A stretch of DNA of 64,000 bases, taken from assembly GCA_001485295.1 (NCBI GenBank), contig BBOA01000003.1:248001-312000 (forward strand), read 5' to 3'. Shown here piece by piece: positions 1 to 16,483 of the stretch (positions are counted from its first letter, which is position 1; each line of letters begins with the position of its first letter). The translations under genes and the position numbers were made by a program. This stretch comes from Type-B symbiont of Plautia stali (GTDB lineage Bacteria; Pseudomonadota; Gammaproteobacteria; Enterobacterales; Enterobacteriaceae). Below the pieces are notes generated by a model. It was not told the origin of the DNA and searched no databases. It saw only the letters and a program-made list of their open reading frames with translations.

Positions 1-1270
1 CGTCGGCGACAGCGTGGCCGATCAGACGATCCAGCTTTTCGCGACGCAGCGTAATGGTGGCACGCGTCGGCAGCGCCACATCGTGCGTCTGGTCGATAAC
101 CGGGCCAGCATGGCCGCCGCAGATCGCCAGCAGCAGCTCGGTGGCGCGCTCAATGGCTTTGTGCTGCAGCGCCGGATCGACGCCACGCTCGTAGCGGTGC
201 GAGGCATCGGTATGCAGGCCGTGACGGCGCGCGCGGCCGGTGATCGCTAGCGGATAGAACCAAGCGCACTCGAACAGAATGTTCTGCGTTTTTTCATTGA
301 CGCCAGAGTGCTCGCCGCCGAAGATACCGCCCATCGCCAGCGCTTTATGGTGATCGGCGATCACTAGCGTGTCGCTGCCGAGCATCACTTCGCTACCGTC
401 GAGTAGTATCAGGGTTTCGCCCTCTCTCGCCATGCGCACCACGATGCCGCCGTCGATGCGGTCAAGGTCGAAGGCGTGCATCGGCTGACCCAGCTCAAGC
501 AGCACGTAGTTGGTGACATCCACCACCGGATCGATTGAGCGGATACCGCAGCGGCGCAGCTTCTCACGCATCCAGAGCGGCGTAGCGGCTTTGACGTTGA
601 TGCCTTTCACCACGCGGCCCAAGTAGCACGGGCAGGCGTCGGTGGCCTCGACGCGGATTGGGAGGGTGTCGCCGATCGTGGCAGTCACCGACTCCATCGC
701 GGGCGAGGTAAGCGGCAGGCCGTTCAGCACTGCCACGTCGCGCGCAACGCCGATAATACCCAAGCAGTCGGCGCGGTTCGGCGTGACACTGATCTCGATG
801 GTGTTGTCGTCGAGCTTCAGGTAATCGCGGATATCCGCGCCGATCGGCGCATCAGCCGGCAGTTCGATAATGCTGCTATGATCATTGGAAATGCCCAGCT
901 CGGAGAAGGAGCAGAGCATTCCTTCGGACAGCTCGCCGTGCAGCTTCGCCGCTTTAATTTTAAAATCGCTTGGCAGCACGGCGCCGACGGTAGCGACGGC
1001 GACCTTAAGACCCTGACGGCAGTTCGGCGCACCGCAGACGATATCAAGCAGGCGGTCACCGCCGCCGTTGATTTTAGTCACGCGCAGCTTATCCGTGTTC
1101 GGATGCTGGCGGCATTCCACTACTTCGCCCACAACCACGCCGTGAAACGCGCCGGCAACCGGCTCCACGCCGTCGACTTCCAGACCGGCCATTGTGATCT
1201 GTTCAGAGAGTGCAGCGCTGTCCAGAGCCGGGTTTACCCATTCGCGTAACCAGAGTTCACTGAATTTCAT
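1..1270 (-). CDS. pheT: Phenylalanyl-tRNA synthetase beta subunit (3' end outside window)
   Basis: Beta chain of the alpha2-beta2 enzyme that charges tRNA-Phe. The protein starts [14 protein letters not shown] at the ATG read from 1270 and stays open to the window edge, giving 423 codons of the roughly 795 usual in enterobacteria. The tRNA-binding OB-fold domain lies at about residues 40-150, followed by the B3/B4 region. The start lies 14 bp after the pheS stop, so the two genes share the attenuated pheST transcript. The frame is the same at both ends and in the segments I translated, with no stop. The reading is secure; only the C-terminal half is missing because of the window edge. Confidence 0.96.
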   Translation of the reverse strand, partial: MKFSELWLREWVNPALDSAALSEQITMAGLEVDGVEPVAGAFHGVVVGEVVECRQHPNTDKLRVTKINGGGDRLLDIVCGAPNCRQGLKVAVATVGAVLPSDFKIKAAKLHGELSEGMLCSFSELGISNDHSSIIELPADAPIGADIRDYLKLDDNTIEISVTPNRADCLGIIGVARDVAVLNGLPLTSPAMESVTATIGDTLPIRVEATDACPCYLGRVVKGINVKAATPLWMREKLRRCGIRSIDPVVDVTNYVLLELGQPMHAFDLDRIDGGIVVRMAREGETLILLDGSEVMLGSDTLVIADHHKALAMGGIFGGEHSGVNEKTQNILFECAWFYPLAITGRARRHGLHTDASHRYERGVDPALQHKAIERATELLLAICGGHAGPVIDQTHDVALPTRATITLRREKLDRLIGHAVAD

Positions 1271-1284
1271 TGGATAACCTGCCC

Positions 1285-2277
<993 letters not shown>

Positions 2278-2344
2278 TTATTCCAGCCGGGCTGGTCAGT
2301 TCTCGTTGGGACGTAGCCGTTCCAATATGCTTCGCCAGAAACAC

Positions 2345-2369
2345 AAAAGCCTCCACGAGGGAGGCTTTT
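2345..2369 (-). terminator. pheST attenuator hairpin
   Basis: On the minus strand an AAAAGCCTCC/GGAGGCTTTT hairpin with a five-base loop is followed by a T-rich stretch. It sits between the pheM leader and pheS, where the phenylalanine-responsive transcription attenuator lies in E. coli. High charged tRNA-Phe would let the leader be translated smoothly and this terminator form. Function is inferred from position and structure. Confidence 0.85.
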
Positions 2370-2414
2370 GGCGCGATTTTTCGTTTCTTTTCTATGCGCA
2401 AAAGCCCCTAGATG

Positions 2415-2459
2415 TCAGGCGCTAAAGTAAAAAAAGAAACGGAAAATAGCAGCATTCAT
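2415..2459 (-). CDS. pheM: pheST leader peptide
   Basis: A 14-codon ORF read from the ATG at 2459 encodes MNAAIFRFFFYFSA and ends in TGA. Five of its 14 residues are phenylalanine, as in the E. coli PheM leader peptide, which differs at most at the last residue. Ribosome stalling on these Phe codons controls the attenuator 45 bp downstream. It shows that phenylalanine-dependent control of pheST is kept in a decaying genome. Confidence 0.93.
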   Translation of the reverse strand: MNAAIFRFFFYFSA

Positions 2460-2546
2460 GCTTGCGTTACCTTGCTGTGATTCTGAGGGCACTATTGAAA
2501 AACCTTGCGGTGAAAATGTCAATCTTTTGCTCGAGTTACAGGCAAT

Positions 2547-2572
2547 AAAAAAGGGAGCAAGCTCCCTTTTTT
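2547..2572 (-). terminator. Rho-independent terminator after rplT
   Basis: The hairpin AAAAAAGGGAGC-AA-GCTCCCTTTTTT lies just after the rplT stop on the minus strand and has a run of T residues. It would end or attenuate the thrS-infC-rpmI-rplT transcript before pheM. Confidence 0.85.
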
Positions 2573-2579
2573 ATCTGAC

Positions 2580-2954
<375 letters not shown>

Positions 2955-3024
2955 TCAATATTCTGTGATGCCCTTATTCCCTGCTTATCGCGAAGTCGTC
3001 GGGGCAGATTTATAAAAAGTTAAC

Positions 3025-3222
3025 TTATGCGTACGGCAGGCAGGCAACAACTAGACCTAGATCGCCTTTAGATACTATGCCTTTCGGACGCAGGTGACGT
3101 TTACGCTTAGTTGATTTTTTAGTTAGAATATGACGCAGGTTTGCGTGCTTACGCTTGAAGCCGCCAGAAGCGGTCTTTTTGAAGCGTTTAGCCGCGCCAC
3201 GTACGGTTTTAATCTTTGACAT
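3025..3222 (-). CDS. rpmI: 50S ribosomal protein L35
   Basis: Small, very basic large-subunit protein L35, 65 residues, starting [20 protein letters not shown] and ending in the usual LVVACLPYA. The coding sequence is intact. The infC-rpmI spacer upstream carries a 19-bp tandem duplication, which could alter the spacing of the L20 operator region. Confidence 0.97.
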   Translation of the reverse strand: MSKIKTVRGAAKRFKKTASGGFKRKHANLRHILTKKSTKRKRHLRPKGIVSKGDLGLVVACLPYA

Positions 3223-3246
3223 TTTAAAAAATATCCACTTCGCATT

Positions 3247-3284
3247 GTTAATAAAACGAATCAGAGTTAATAAAACGAATCAGA
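3247..3284. repeat. 19-bp perfect tandem duplication
   Basis: GTTAATAAAACGAATCAGA occurs twice without spacer (3247-3265 and 3266-3284), between infC and rpmI. It is one of several such duplications in this window. It lies in the leader region where the L20 translational operator would be expected, so it may shift or neutralise that structure. Confidence 0.95.
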
Positions 3285-3338
3285 CAGGCGAACAAAAGGC
3301 CGCACAGCGCGAACGCTGGTCATTGTTACTTGAAAGCC

Positions 3339-5814
<2,476 letters not shown>

Positions 5815-6003
5815 TTCATATCCTTAATTACAGTGGTAAGCCACACGAAAGCTTACATACAACATTGAGTAAGAGTCGTTGCCTAGCGTGATATCAGACC
5901 TACGTTGTCGGAATGACGCTAGGATTGTAGTGCGCGGCTGATGATAACAGCTTTGATTGACCAGCAAAACCCGTCCACTCACCACTAAGTCGAGGAACCG
6001 GCG

Positions 6004-6027
6004 AAAAAAACCGCAGCCAGGCTGCGG
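6004..6027 (-). terminator. Terminator downstream of the ydiY remnant
   Basis: On the minus strand the hairpin CCGCAGC-CTG-GCTGCGG is followed by seven T residues. It lies 26 bp after the stop of the broken ydiY gene and was presumably its terminator. It has outlived the gene. Confidence 0.75.
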
Positions 6028-6052
6028 TCAGGAAGCGGTATACGCGGGAAAA

Positions 6053-6190
6053 TTACATCGCGTAGGTCAGCATAATGCTGGTTTTGGTGTCGGTGCGATC
6101 GGGCGCGGATTCCGACGGATTGTTGTTCCAGTGACGTTATACGTCAGCTTCACAAAGACGCCGTATACGCGCGATCCCGCTTGATTATTA
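6053..6190 (-). pseudogene. ydiY: C-terminal remnant of a YdiY-type outer-membrane protein (DUF481)
   Basis: Only the last 45 or so codons remain. Read with one frameshift they give LTYNVT then WNNNPSESAPDRTD and the end SIMLTYAM. These resemble the C terminus of E. coli YdiY, recalled as VAYNVTWNSEPPESAPEHTD ending SLGYSM. One base is missing before the Trp codon. ydiY lies near thrS in E. coli, so the position agrees. The family's role is poorly known; it is an acid-inducible putative outer-membrane barrel. Confidence 0.72.
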
Positions 6191-6640
6191 ATACTTTTCT
6201 CATTAACGGCGCGCATTTAGTAGTCTTCAAAGAAAAAACAGCTCAGTTGCGACAAGATTTTCCACGCGCCTGTTTCCATGGCTTTACCCAGCTTTATTTT
6301 TATTATGATTAGGGTAAACTGTATGTTTTATCCTGTTCATTATTCGCGCATTTTTTCATCATGGTCTACACTGAATACAGTCATGACGCACAGGGGTAGA
6401 AAATGAGCGATGAACTCAAGCGTTACATTCAGCCACCTTTCATTATCAGGAATCGGGCCTCAGCGACATCCAGCCGCTTAACAGCGTGATGTTCGGCCGT
6501 ATTCAGCACCACGCTCAACGACGATGAAGGTAAATCGCACGAGCTGGACACCAACAGCTTTGGGCTAGTAAGCGCCCTCTCGCAGGAGGATCTGCAGCAA
6601 TAGGCCGTTGCCGCCAGGGAAAACGTGCTGCAACAGCGGT
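6191..6640 (+). pseudogene. Unidentified degraded coding remnant
   Basis: An AT-rich stretch (6191-6400) leads into a ribosome-binding-like GGGGTAGAAAATG at 6403. This opens a frame MSDELKRYIQ that soon shifts. Later fragments such as ELDTNSFGLVSALSQEDLQQ look like a real protein. I do not recognise the family. In E. coli the ydiY-ydjM interval holds pfkB, ydiZ, yniA, yniB and yniC, which are not recognisable here. Confidence 0.35.
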
Positions 6641-6644
6641 AAGA

Positions 6645-6896
6645 TCATTAATATCGCCTCCATGGTATCTTTCTAGGACGGCATCCACGTGCTCTCACAA
6701 CGTTAACGCTATCGCGCCGGTATATATGGCGACTAACAATACTGAACAGCTGCGTAGCGATGAGAGCCGCAGCGCGGAGATTGTGGGTCGTATCCCCGTC
6801 GCACACTGGGGCGTGCCGGAAGATATGCTGGGACTGGTAGTGTTTCTTGCTTTTGCCGCCTCTGATTATGTTGACGGCGGCTGACTGGCGCGTTAA
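6645..6896 (+). pseudogene. kduD: C-terminal half of a KduD-like 2-deoxy-D-gluconate 3-dehydrogenase
   Basis: Short-chain dehydrogenase remnant. The frame reads IINIASMVSF, then TAG where a Gln codon is expected, then DGIHV. After frameshifts it continues ATNNTEQLRSDESRSAEI and WGVPEDMLGLVVFLA to the C-terminal DYVDGG. This matches the second half of KduD, which acts in pectin/uronate breakdown. The TAG lies in CTAGG, as expected from CCAGG by C-to-T. The N-terminal half and the catalytic Tyr-Lys pair are lost. Confidence 0.72.
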
Positions 6897-7009
6897 GCGT
6901 CCGTAACGGCAATTCAGCACGCCGCGACGGCGCAATGCTGTCGCGTCGCTAAAAAATTCACGCTTCGTTACAGCGTCACAACTTCTCATTCACTAGATAA
7001 ATCCCTATA

Positions 7010-7025
7010 CTGGATGCATCGACAG
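7010..7025 (+). promoter_or_regulatory. LexA box of ydjM
   Basis: CTGGATGCATCGACAG has the CTG-N10-CAG form of a LexA operator. It overlaps the end of a TATACT -10-like element and lies 20 bp before the ydjM ATG. ydjM is an SOS gene in E. coli, so gene and site agree. Confidence 0.75.
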
Positions 7026-7044
7026 TTTGCAGCTAGGTTTTATC

Positions 7045-7635
7045 ATGACGGGCGAAGGCCACATAATTTTCGCTATTGCCACCGCCATTTTCGCCAAACG
7101 CGCGGAGCTGACGCCCGTGCTGGCGCAGGCTGACTGGTGGCACCTTATTTCCGCCTCGCTGCTCACCTGTCGGCTGCCCGATATCGATCATCCTAAATCG
7201 TTGCTCGCCCAGAGGTTAAAGTGGCTCTCTTATTCCATCGCGCGCGCCTTTGGGCATCGCGGCTTTACCCATAGCCTGCTGGCGGTGGCTGCCAGCCTGT
7301 GGCTGTTTCAGGTCAACGTGCCCACCGACTGGCTGCTTCCTGCGGATGTGCTGCAGGGCATGACGCTGGGCTATCTCAGCCACATTGTAGCCGATATGCT
7401 GACGCCCGCCGGCGTGCCGCTGCTGTGGCCGTGCCGCTGGCGCTTTCGCCTGCCTATTATTAGAAGCCAGAAAGGGAATCAGCTAGAGCGCACGTTCTGC
7501 TTGGCGTTGGTGGGTTACGCGCTCTGGTTTCCGCCCGGCGCGCCCTCTTTTGGTGCGCAAGGCTGGCCGTCGCAGCTCTTCGATACGCTACAAAATGGCG
7601 TTTCCCGCCTTATTTCCACACAAAAAGTGCACTAA
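7045..7635 (+). CDS. ydjM: SOS-inducible inner-membrane protein, YdjM family (metal-dependent hydrolase fold)
   Basis: Membrane protein of 196 residues, same length class as E. coli YdjM. The start MTGEGHIIFAIATAIFAK is preferred over the upstream TTG at 7027, which would extend it by six residues. Conserved features are LPDIDHPKSLL, FGHRGFTHSLLAV, LGYLSHIVADMLTPAGVPLLWP and a WRFRLPI stretch. Their His and Asp residues (DIDHP, HRGFTHS, HIVAD) suggest a DUF457-type metal site. Several membrane helices are evident. The LexA box upstream makes it DNA-damage inducible. Its exact function is not established. Confidence 0.9.
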   Translation: MTGEGHIIFAIATAIFAKRAELTPVLAQADWWHLISASLLTCRLPDIDHPKSLLAQRLKWLSYSIARAFGHRGFTHSLLAVAASLWLFQVNVPTDWLLPADVLQGMTLGYLSHIVADMLTPAGVPLLWPCRWRFRLPIIRSQKGNQLERTFCLALVGYALWFPPGAPSFGAQGWPSQLFDTLQNGVSRLISTQKVH

Positions 7636-7790
7636 AGCAGCAGAAAACGCTGTCTGGTTATAAGCCATTCTATTTGGATAATAAGTAGACGCACAGGGTA
7701 GTTGGTAACATACCGGCACTTAATTCGTGCATCACATTATCTGGCGTGCTGGCGCTCAATACGTAGCCGGACATTCTCTCTGGAGCTAAT
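7636..7790. other. Spacer between ydjM and the tcyP remnant
   Basis: Non-coding, AT-rich, presumably holding the former tcyP promoter. TCTCTGGAGCTAAT before the ATG at 7791 contains a plausible GGAG ribosome-binding site. No other element was recognised. Confidence 0.4.
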
Positions 7791-8475
7791 ATGGATCTAC
7801 CTCTGATTCTTAATCTTATAGCCTTTCGGCGCGCTGCTGCTGTCGCGCCTCGGCCGTCAAGGCTGGAGCCTGTCGAAAAAGATGCTGGTCGGCCTATTAA
7901 TTGGCGTGCTATTCGGGCTGGCGCTGCAGACCATTTACGCTCATCAGAGCGAACTGATGAAAATCTCCATCAGTTGGTTCAACATAGTCAGCAACGGCTA
8001 CCTGCAGCTGCTGAAAATGATCATTATGCTGCTCGTCTTCGCCTCGATCTTGCTGATTGGCACGCCGGTGCTGGGCGGCGTGCTGATGACAGTACTGAAC
8101 TAGCGCAGCATCTTCTTGGTGCTGGGCGCGACGGCGCTGCTACTGATCCTGCTGACACGCTGGAAGCTGCATGAAACCCTGCCGCCTGAACGCCGCAGCC
8201 AAGGCTCGGTCTTTTCCGCTTGGGCGGCACTGGACTAAGTGATCGTCTGCCGCAGGCGTTTAGCTTCTGCTTCGCTGCCTAGTGATTACCTCGCAGACCA
8301 GCGCGCGCCTCTACCCGCTCTGGGGCGAGTATCGCGTGCTGAAAGGCAGCCTGACGCTGGCGTTCGTCGCCTCCAGCCCATTACTGAGCTGGGCGGCACC
8401 TCGCTGCTCAGCATGACCGGCACTATCTTAGGCTCATTTATGCTAGCGAGCCTGATGTTTATTTTTCTAGCGTAG
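7791..8475 (+). pseudogene. tcyP: Fusion remnant: 5' part of cystine transporter tcyP joined to an MFS drug-efflux gene
   Basis: The first part reads [12 protein letters not shown], shifts frame, then [17 protein letters not shown] and [18 protein letters not shown] up to VFASIL. This is the N terminus of TcyP (YdjN), the L-cystine symporter that sits at this place in E. coli. It then runs in frame into [30 protein letters not shown] and HETLPPERR. Those are transmembrane segments 5-6 and the loop of a Bcr/CflA-type major facilitator. The TAG replaces a Trp expected in this family. Later fragments up to 8475 are frameshifted. A deletion joined two genes and both are dead. Confidence 0.7.
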
Positions 8476-8621
8476 AAACCCGCCCTCGCGAATAAACTGC
8501 CTGATATAGCAGCAGTTAGCAGGAAACAACTAGCGCTTTAGCTTGTTGCTTTCGGCGATGAACGTTAGCTTTAATGAAGGGTTCTAACGGGCCGACAGGC
8601 CTCTAACTTGAGGAGAGATTC

Positions 8622-9446
8622 GTGTCACACCAGCAGGAAATCATTATCGAACTCGGCGTAAGCCCGGTTATCGACGCGCAGCAGGAAATTCGCCGCAGCG
8701 TCGATTTCCTCAAAAGTTATTTGAAGCGCCATCCGTTTTTGAAAACGCTGGTGCTGGGCATCAGCGGTGGGCAGGATTCGACGCTGGCTGGCAAGCTGTC
8801 GCAGCTGGCTATCAGAGAACTGCGCGAGGAGAGCGGCGATAGCGCCTATGCCTTTATCGCAGTACGCCTACCTTACGGCGTTCAGGCGGACGAGCAGGAC
8901 TGTCAGGACGCTCTGGCATTTATCCAGCCGGATCGCTCGCTGGCGGTCAATATCAAGGATTCGGTGCTGGCCAGCGAACGCGCGCTGCGCGAGGCAGGCA
9001 TCGAACTCTCTGACCTTGTGCGCGGCAATGAAAAAGCGCGCGAGCGCATGAAGGCGCAGTACAGCATCGCCAGCATGACCAAGGGTCTGGTGGTCGGCAC
9101 TGACCATGCGGCGGAAGCGATTACCGGCTTCTTTACCAAATATGGCGACGGCGGCACCGACATTAACCCACTGTTCCGTCTTAACAAACGTCAGGGCAAG
9201 CTGCTGCTGAAAACCCTCGACTGCCCGGAGCATCTCTATCTGAAACGTCCGACGGCGGATCTAGAAGATGACCGTCCCGGCCTAGAGGATGAAGTGGCGC
9301 TCGGCGTTACCTATGAGATGATTGACGACTATCTGGAAGGCAAAAGCGTCTCGCCGGAAACAGCGAAGATCATTGAGAACTGGTATCAGAAGACCGAGCA
9401 TAAGCGTCGCCCGCCGATCATGGTGTTCGACGATTTCTGGAAATAA
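8622..9446 (+). CDS. nadE: Ammonia-dependent NAD+ synthetase
   Basis: Converts deamido-NAD to NAD using ATP and ammonia; 274 residues, full length for the homodimeric bacterial enzyme. The ATP pyrophosphatase signature [14 protein letters not shown] is at about residues 46-59. [18 protein letters not shown] and the C-terminal HKRRPP are also present. The start is a GTG at 8622 preceded by GAGGAGAG. The gene is intact between two decayed neighbours and is probably essential. Confidence 0.97.
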   Translation: MSHQQEIIIELGVSPVIDAQQEIRRSVDFLKSYLKRHPFLKTLVLGISGGQDSTLAGKLSQLAIRELREESGDSAYAFIAVRLPYGVQADEQDCQDALAFIQPDRSLAVNIKDSVLASERALREAGIELSDLVRGNEKARERMKAQYSIASMTKGLVVGTDHAAEAITGFFTKYGDGGTDINPLFRLNKRQGKLLLKTLDCPEHLYLKRPTADLEDDRPGLEDEVALGVTYEMIDDYLEGKSVSPETAKIIENWYQKTEHKRRPPIMVFDDFWK

Positions 9447-9537
9447 GCCGCTTTCCCCTGCTTACCGGCAGGGGAAATTTTCCCATTTTAGCATTCTCCG
9501 ATTAACCCGCTGGCGAAAGCCTAAACAGACAGATATT

Positions 9538-9553
9538 CTGTTTAAATAAACGG
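9538..9553 (+). promoter_or_regulatory. Degenerate LexA-like box before cho
   Basis: CTGTTTAAATAAACGG is CTG-N10-CGG, one base from the LexA consensus ends. It lies 16 bp before the cho start. cho is LexA-controlled in E. coli, so this is probably its decayed operator. Confidence 0.5.
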
Positions 9554-9568
9554 TTACAGGAGTCTGTC

Positions 9569-9947
9569 TTGGTTCGACATGCTGCTACGCACCGCCTCGA
9601 GTTCGACGCGGCTTCTATATACGAATATCCAGAACATCTGCGCGAATGGCTGGAAGGGTTGCCTACATCAGCCGGGCGTTTACACCTTTCACGGCGACAG
9701 CGATCCGCCGCCCTATATCGGGAAAAGCTGCGATCGCGCGGGTGATGTCCCATTTCCGCAGCAGCTGTTTAACAAGCGCCTGCGCAAAAATCGCCAGTTC
9801 TGCTCGATTCAGATCGCCGACAGCAAGCCTCAGGTGATCTACGCGCGCGCCGTCGACTTTTCCCACTCGCCTAACGTGTTCGGCCTCTACCGAAGCGGCT
9901 ATAAGGCGCTGGAGACGCTTTCTGCTCCGGCGTCAGCACAATTATGA
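9569..9947 (+). pseudogene. cho: Truncated and frameshifted UvrC-like excinuclease Cho
   Basis: Cho makes the 3' incision in some nucleotide-excision repair. From a TTG at 9569 the frame reads EYPEHLREWLEGLPT. It then shifts to VYTFHGDSDPPPYIGKS (GIY-YIG nuclease core) and QLFNKRLRKNRQFC, ending soon after YARAVDFSHSPNVFGL. The start of the GIY-YIG domain is damaged and the C-terminal half of about 290 residues is missing. The break runs into a spy remnant on the other strand. Confidence 0.82.
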
Positions 9948-10125
9948 TGGAACTTGTTCTGGGTTTCCATCATCGCCACCGCGCGCTCTTTGGCGTGGTA
10001 GAAACTGTCTCACGTGGCCAGTGCGTCGCTCTTCCAGCGACGGACTTTTGAACTCTTTATGGCTCTCTTTCATTATGTCGCGGATCTGGCTCTTCTGCAC
10101 GTCGGTCAGGTTAAAGACAACAGTC
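9945..10125 (-). pseudogene. spy: Remnant of periplasmic chaperone Spy
   Basis: On the minus strand FNLTDVQKSQIRDIMKES and SPSLEERR match the central helices of Spy, the envelope-stress chaperone. After a frameshift KERAVAMMETQNKF matches the next helix. The signal peptide and both ends are gone. The position between cho and astE is where spy lies in E. coli. The following stretch to 10270 holds no gene I can identify. Confidence 0.75.
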
Positions 10126-10273
10126 GGTTAATCATGGAGAGAATGAAAAGAATTGCATGAGAAATTGCAAAAGAGTATGAGTTTAAAGCAAATATGGTAG
10201 GAATATTGGAGGAGTATAAGGGTTACGGCAGCAAAGCAGAAGGAAAATTCCTCGCCCTGCCGCCGTTTTTTCG

Positions 10274-11272
10274 TTAGCGCAGCAGCGCCTCGGTTTGGGC
10301 GCTCTCTTCCGCCAGCATCAGCCCTGCACGTAGCCCCAGTGCCACGGCCGGGTTAGGAAACAGCACATACTCGCGCGTCTGCTGCACCACGTAGCGCGTT
10401 TCGCCATCTTCGGCCAGCAGCGCCCCTTGGGGAAAAGCGGCGAAGTTGTGCGTCTCCGCGTCTATATAAAGTTCGAACCGCTCGCTGAGACGGGTAATCT
10501 GCTGCACTACCCGATAGCGGCGCGGCGTCTGTTGCGTAGCTGGCAGCGGCTCACCGCTCAGCAACGCCGCCAGTGCCTGCTGCACGGCGGCGAACTGGGT
10601 TAAATCGTTGGCGCCGAAAAGCAGCGCTTTGCCCAGCTCCAGCGTGCAGCTGGCGGCGTTGAAGGTGGCGCAGCTCAAATGTGTAAAGGTGCCGCTAGGC
10701 ATGGTGTGGAACACCAGCGCCTCCAGTCCTGCCGCCGTCAGCCAGTGAATAAAGGCGTCTGGCCAGGGCTGCGGATTGAGCGGCAGTACGCCAAAGCGCG
10801 TATGCCAAGAGCCGCGAATAGCCGTATGCAGGTCAAGATGCCAGCGCGGCTGCTCCCTTTCGCATCCCTGCAGCCAGAAGCTTTCTATCGCCTGTTCCAG
10901 ACGCCGCGCACGCCGCGCCTCATCGCAGTCTTCAATCTGCTGCCAGCGTCCGCCGAACAGCCGATTGACATCATAGCGCAGATAGCGCTTGCCCGCGCGC
11001 AGGGCGGCCGGGTTGCCGAGAATCGCCAACACGCGATGCCGCAGTGCCATCTCGCCGCGCAGCAGCGCACCGATTATCCCGTTCAGTATCTCTACCGGCG
11101 CGGTCTCATTGCCGTGAATGCCCGCCGACAGCACCAGCGCCTGCAGCGGCTCGTCGATCGGATCGAGCTGAAAAATGCCGTGATCGAGCCACTGCCAGCG
11201 CAAATAAGGTGTGTCGCCAGATTGCCGCTGCGGCGCCTCGCCTGACAGCGTTTGCTGTAGAAAATCCTGCAT
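10274..11272 (-). CDS. astE: Succinylglutamate desuccinylase
   Basis: Last step of the arginine succinyltransferase pathway: N-succinylglutamate to succinate and glutamate. It has 332 residues, close to the usual 320-330. A zinc carboxypeptidase-like fold is shown by GIHGNETAPVEILNG near residue 53 and WHLDLHTAIRGS near residue 143. The start lies 42 bp after the astB stop, so it is the distal gene of the operon. It is intact. Confidence 0.96.
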   Translation of the reverse strand: MQDFLQQTLSGEAPQRQSGDTPYLRWQWLDHGIFQLDPIDEPLQALVLSAGIHGNETAPVEILNGIIGALLRGEMALRHRVLAILGNPAALRAGKRYLRYDVNRLFGGRWQQIEDCDEARRARRLEQAIESFWLQGCEREQPRWHLDLHTAIRGSWHTRFGVLPLNPQPWPDAFIHWLTAAGLEALVFHTMPSGTFTHLSCATFNAASCTLELGKALLFGANDLTQFAAVQQALAALLSGEPLPATQQTPRRYRVVQQITRLSERFELYIDAETHNFAAFPQGALLAEDGETRYVVQQTREYVLFPNPAVALGLRAGLMLAEESAQTEALLR

Positions 11273-11314
11273 CGTTGTTACTCCTGTCCGCGATGAAAAA
11301 GAACGCCTCCGCCG

Positions 11315-15130
<3,816 letters not shown>

Positions 15131-15134
<4 letters not shown>

Positions 15135-16351
15135 GATGTCGATCCTCGCGCCAAGTATTCACAGGCGACCGCAAAGCGCGTCATGCCGGTTTTCACTTCC
15201 TCTTCGCTGATATTTAGCGCAGGGGCGAAGCGCACCACGTTGGCGCCAGCGCTCAGCACCATGACACCCTGCTGGGCGGCCGCCAAGTTGAACTGCTTCG
15301 CTTTGCCGGCATAGTCTTCGTTCAGCACTGCGCCGATCAGCAGGCCGAGACCGCGCACCTCTTTAAACAGATACAGCCGCTGGTTGATCTCTTCTAGCGC
15401 TTCGACGATCCAGCGATGACGTTCCGTAACGCCTCCCATCGTCGCCGGCTGGTTGATCAGCTCCAGCACCTTGCCCGCCACTACGCCCGCCAGCGGATTG
15501 CCACCGTAGGTGGTGCCGTGGGTGCCGACGTTCATCACCTGCGCCAGATCTTCGCGCGTTAGTATGGCGCCGATAGGGAAGCCGCCGCCCAGCCCTTTGG
15601 CAGTAGTCAGCACGTCCGGGGTGACGCCGTAGTGCATATAAGCGTAGAGTGAACCGGTGCGGCCTACCCCGCTCTGCACTTCGTCAAAAATCAGCAGCGC
15701 TTGGTGCCTGTCGCACAGCTCGCGCAGGCCGTACAAAAAGGCGGGATCGGCGGGCAGCACGCCGCCTTCGCCCTGAATTGGTTCGATAATCACCGCGCAG
15801 GTGTTGTCGTCAATCAGCCGGGCCGCCGCCTCCAGATCGTTAAACGGGGTATGCCGGATTTCGGGCGGCAGCGGCGCGAAATATTTTGAGTAAGCGGGCT
15901 GACCGCCGGCGGAAACGGTAAATAGCGTGCGGCCGTGAAAGGCGTTATTAAAGGCGACGATGCCGCTTTTCTGCGCGCCGAAACGATCGTGCGCCGTTTT
16001 GCGTGCCAGCTTAAGCGCCGCCTCGTTGGCTTCGGCGCCGGAGTTGCAAAAGAAAACGCGGTCAGCGAAGGTGGCGTCGATTAGCTGCTTCGCCAGGCGC
16101 AGAATCGGCTCGTTGGTATAGCCGTTGCCGGTATGCCACAGGCGCGCCGCCTGTTCAGTCAGCGCCTGCTGGAGCGCCGGATGCGCATGGCCCAGCGCGT
16201 TAACGGCGATGCCGCCGGCAAAGTCGATATACTCTTTGCCGTTTTGATCCCAGAGCGTCGATCCCGCGGCGCGTACCGGTACAAAGTTCGCTGGCGCATA
16301 GACCGGCACCATCCATTGATCGAAATCGTGACGCGAAACCTGCAGTGACAT
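15131..16351 (-). CDS. astC: Succinylornithine aminotransferase (acetylornithine aminotransferase family)
   Basis: PLP enzyme that transaminates succinylornithine with 2-oxoglutarate; the family can also act on acetylornithine. It has 406 residues, exactly the E. coli length, from the ATG at 16351 ([16 protein letters not shown]). GCAGGAGAAACAG precedes it, so the longer open frame reaching 16435 is not used. The PLP lysine is in [14 protein letters not shown], and [13 protein letters not shown] binds the cofactor ring. It leads the astCADBE operon, with a sigma-54 promoter about 120 bp upstream. Confidence 0.96.
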
Positions 16352-16438
16352 AACTGTTTCTCCTGCCTTCCCGCCCGGCGTTCCGGTGAGTAAAGCGAAT
16401 ATTTTAAATTTGTGAAATTGGGATAAACGCAGCACTAC

Positions 16439-16478
16439 TCTAGAGATTGCAGCTAACGTCTAGAGATTGCAGCTAACG
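16439..16478. repeat. 20-bp perfect tandem duplication in the astC leader
   Basis: TCTAGAGATTGCAGCTAACG occurs twice in a row (16439-16458 and 16459-16478). The distal copy forms the -12 half of the sigma-54 promoter. The proximal copy lacks a -24 element and now lies around the expected transcription start and early leader. The duplication lengthens the leader by 20 bp without breaking the promoter. Confidence 0.95.
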
Positions 16479-16483
16479 TGCCA
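16467..16483 (-). promoter_or_regulatory. Sigma-54 (-24/-12) promoter of astCADBE
   Basis: On the minus strand TGGCACGTTAGCTGCAA fits TGGCAC-N5-TTGCA with one mismatch and the correct GG-to-GC spacing. It should start transcription near 16457, about 106 bp before the astC ATG. The E. coli ast operon is transcribed by sigma-54 with NtrC under nitrogen limitation, so site and gene agree. Confidence 0.88.
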
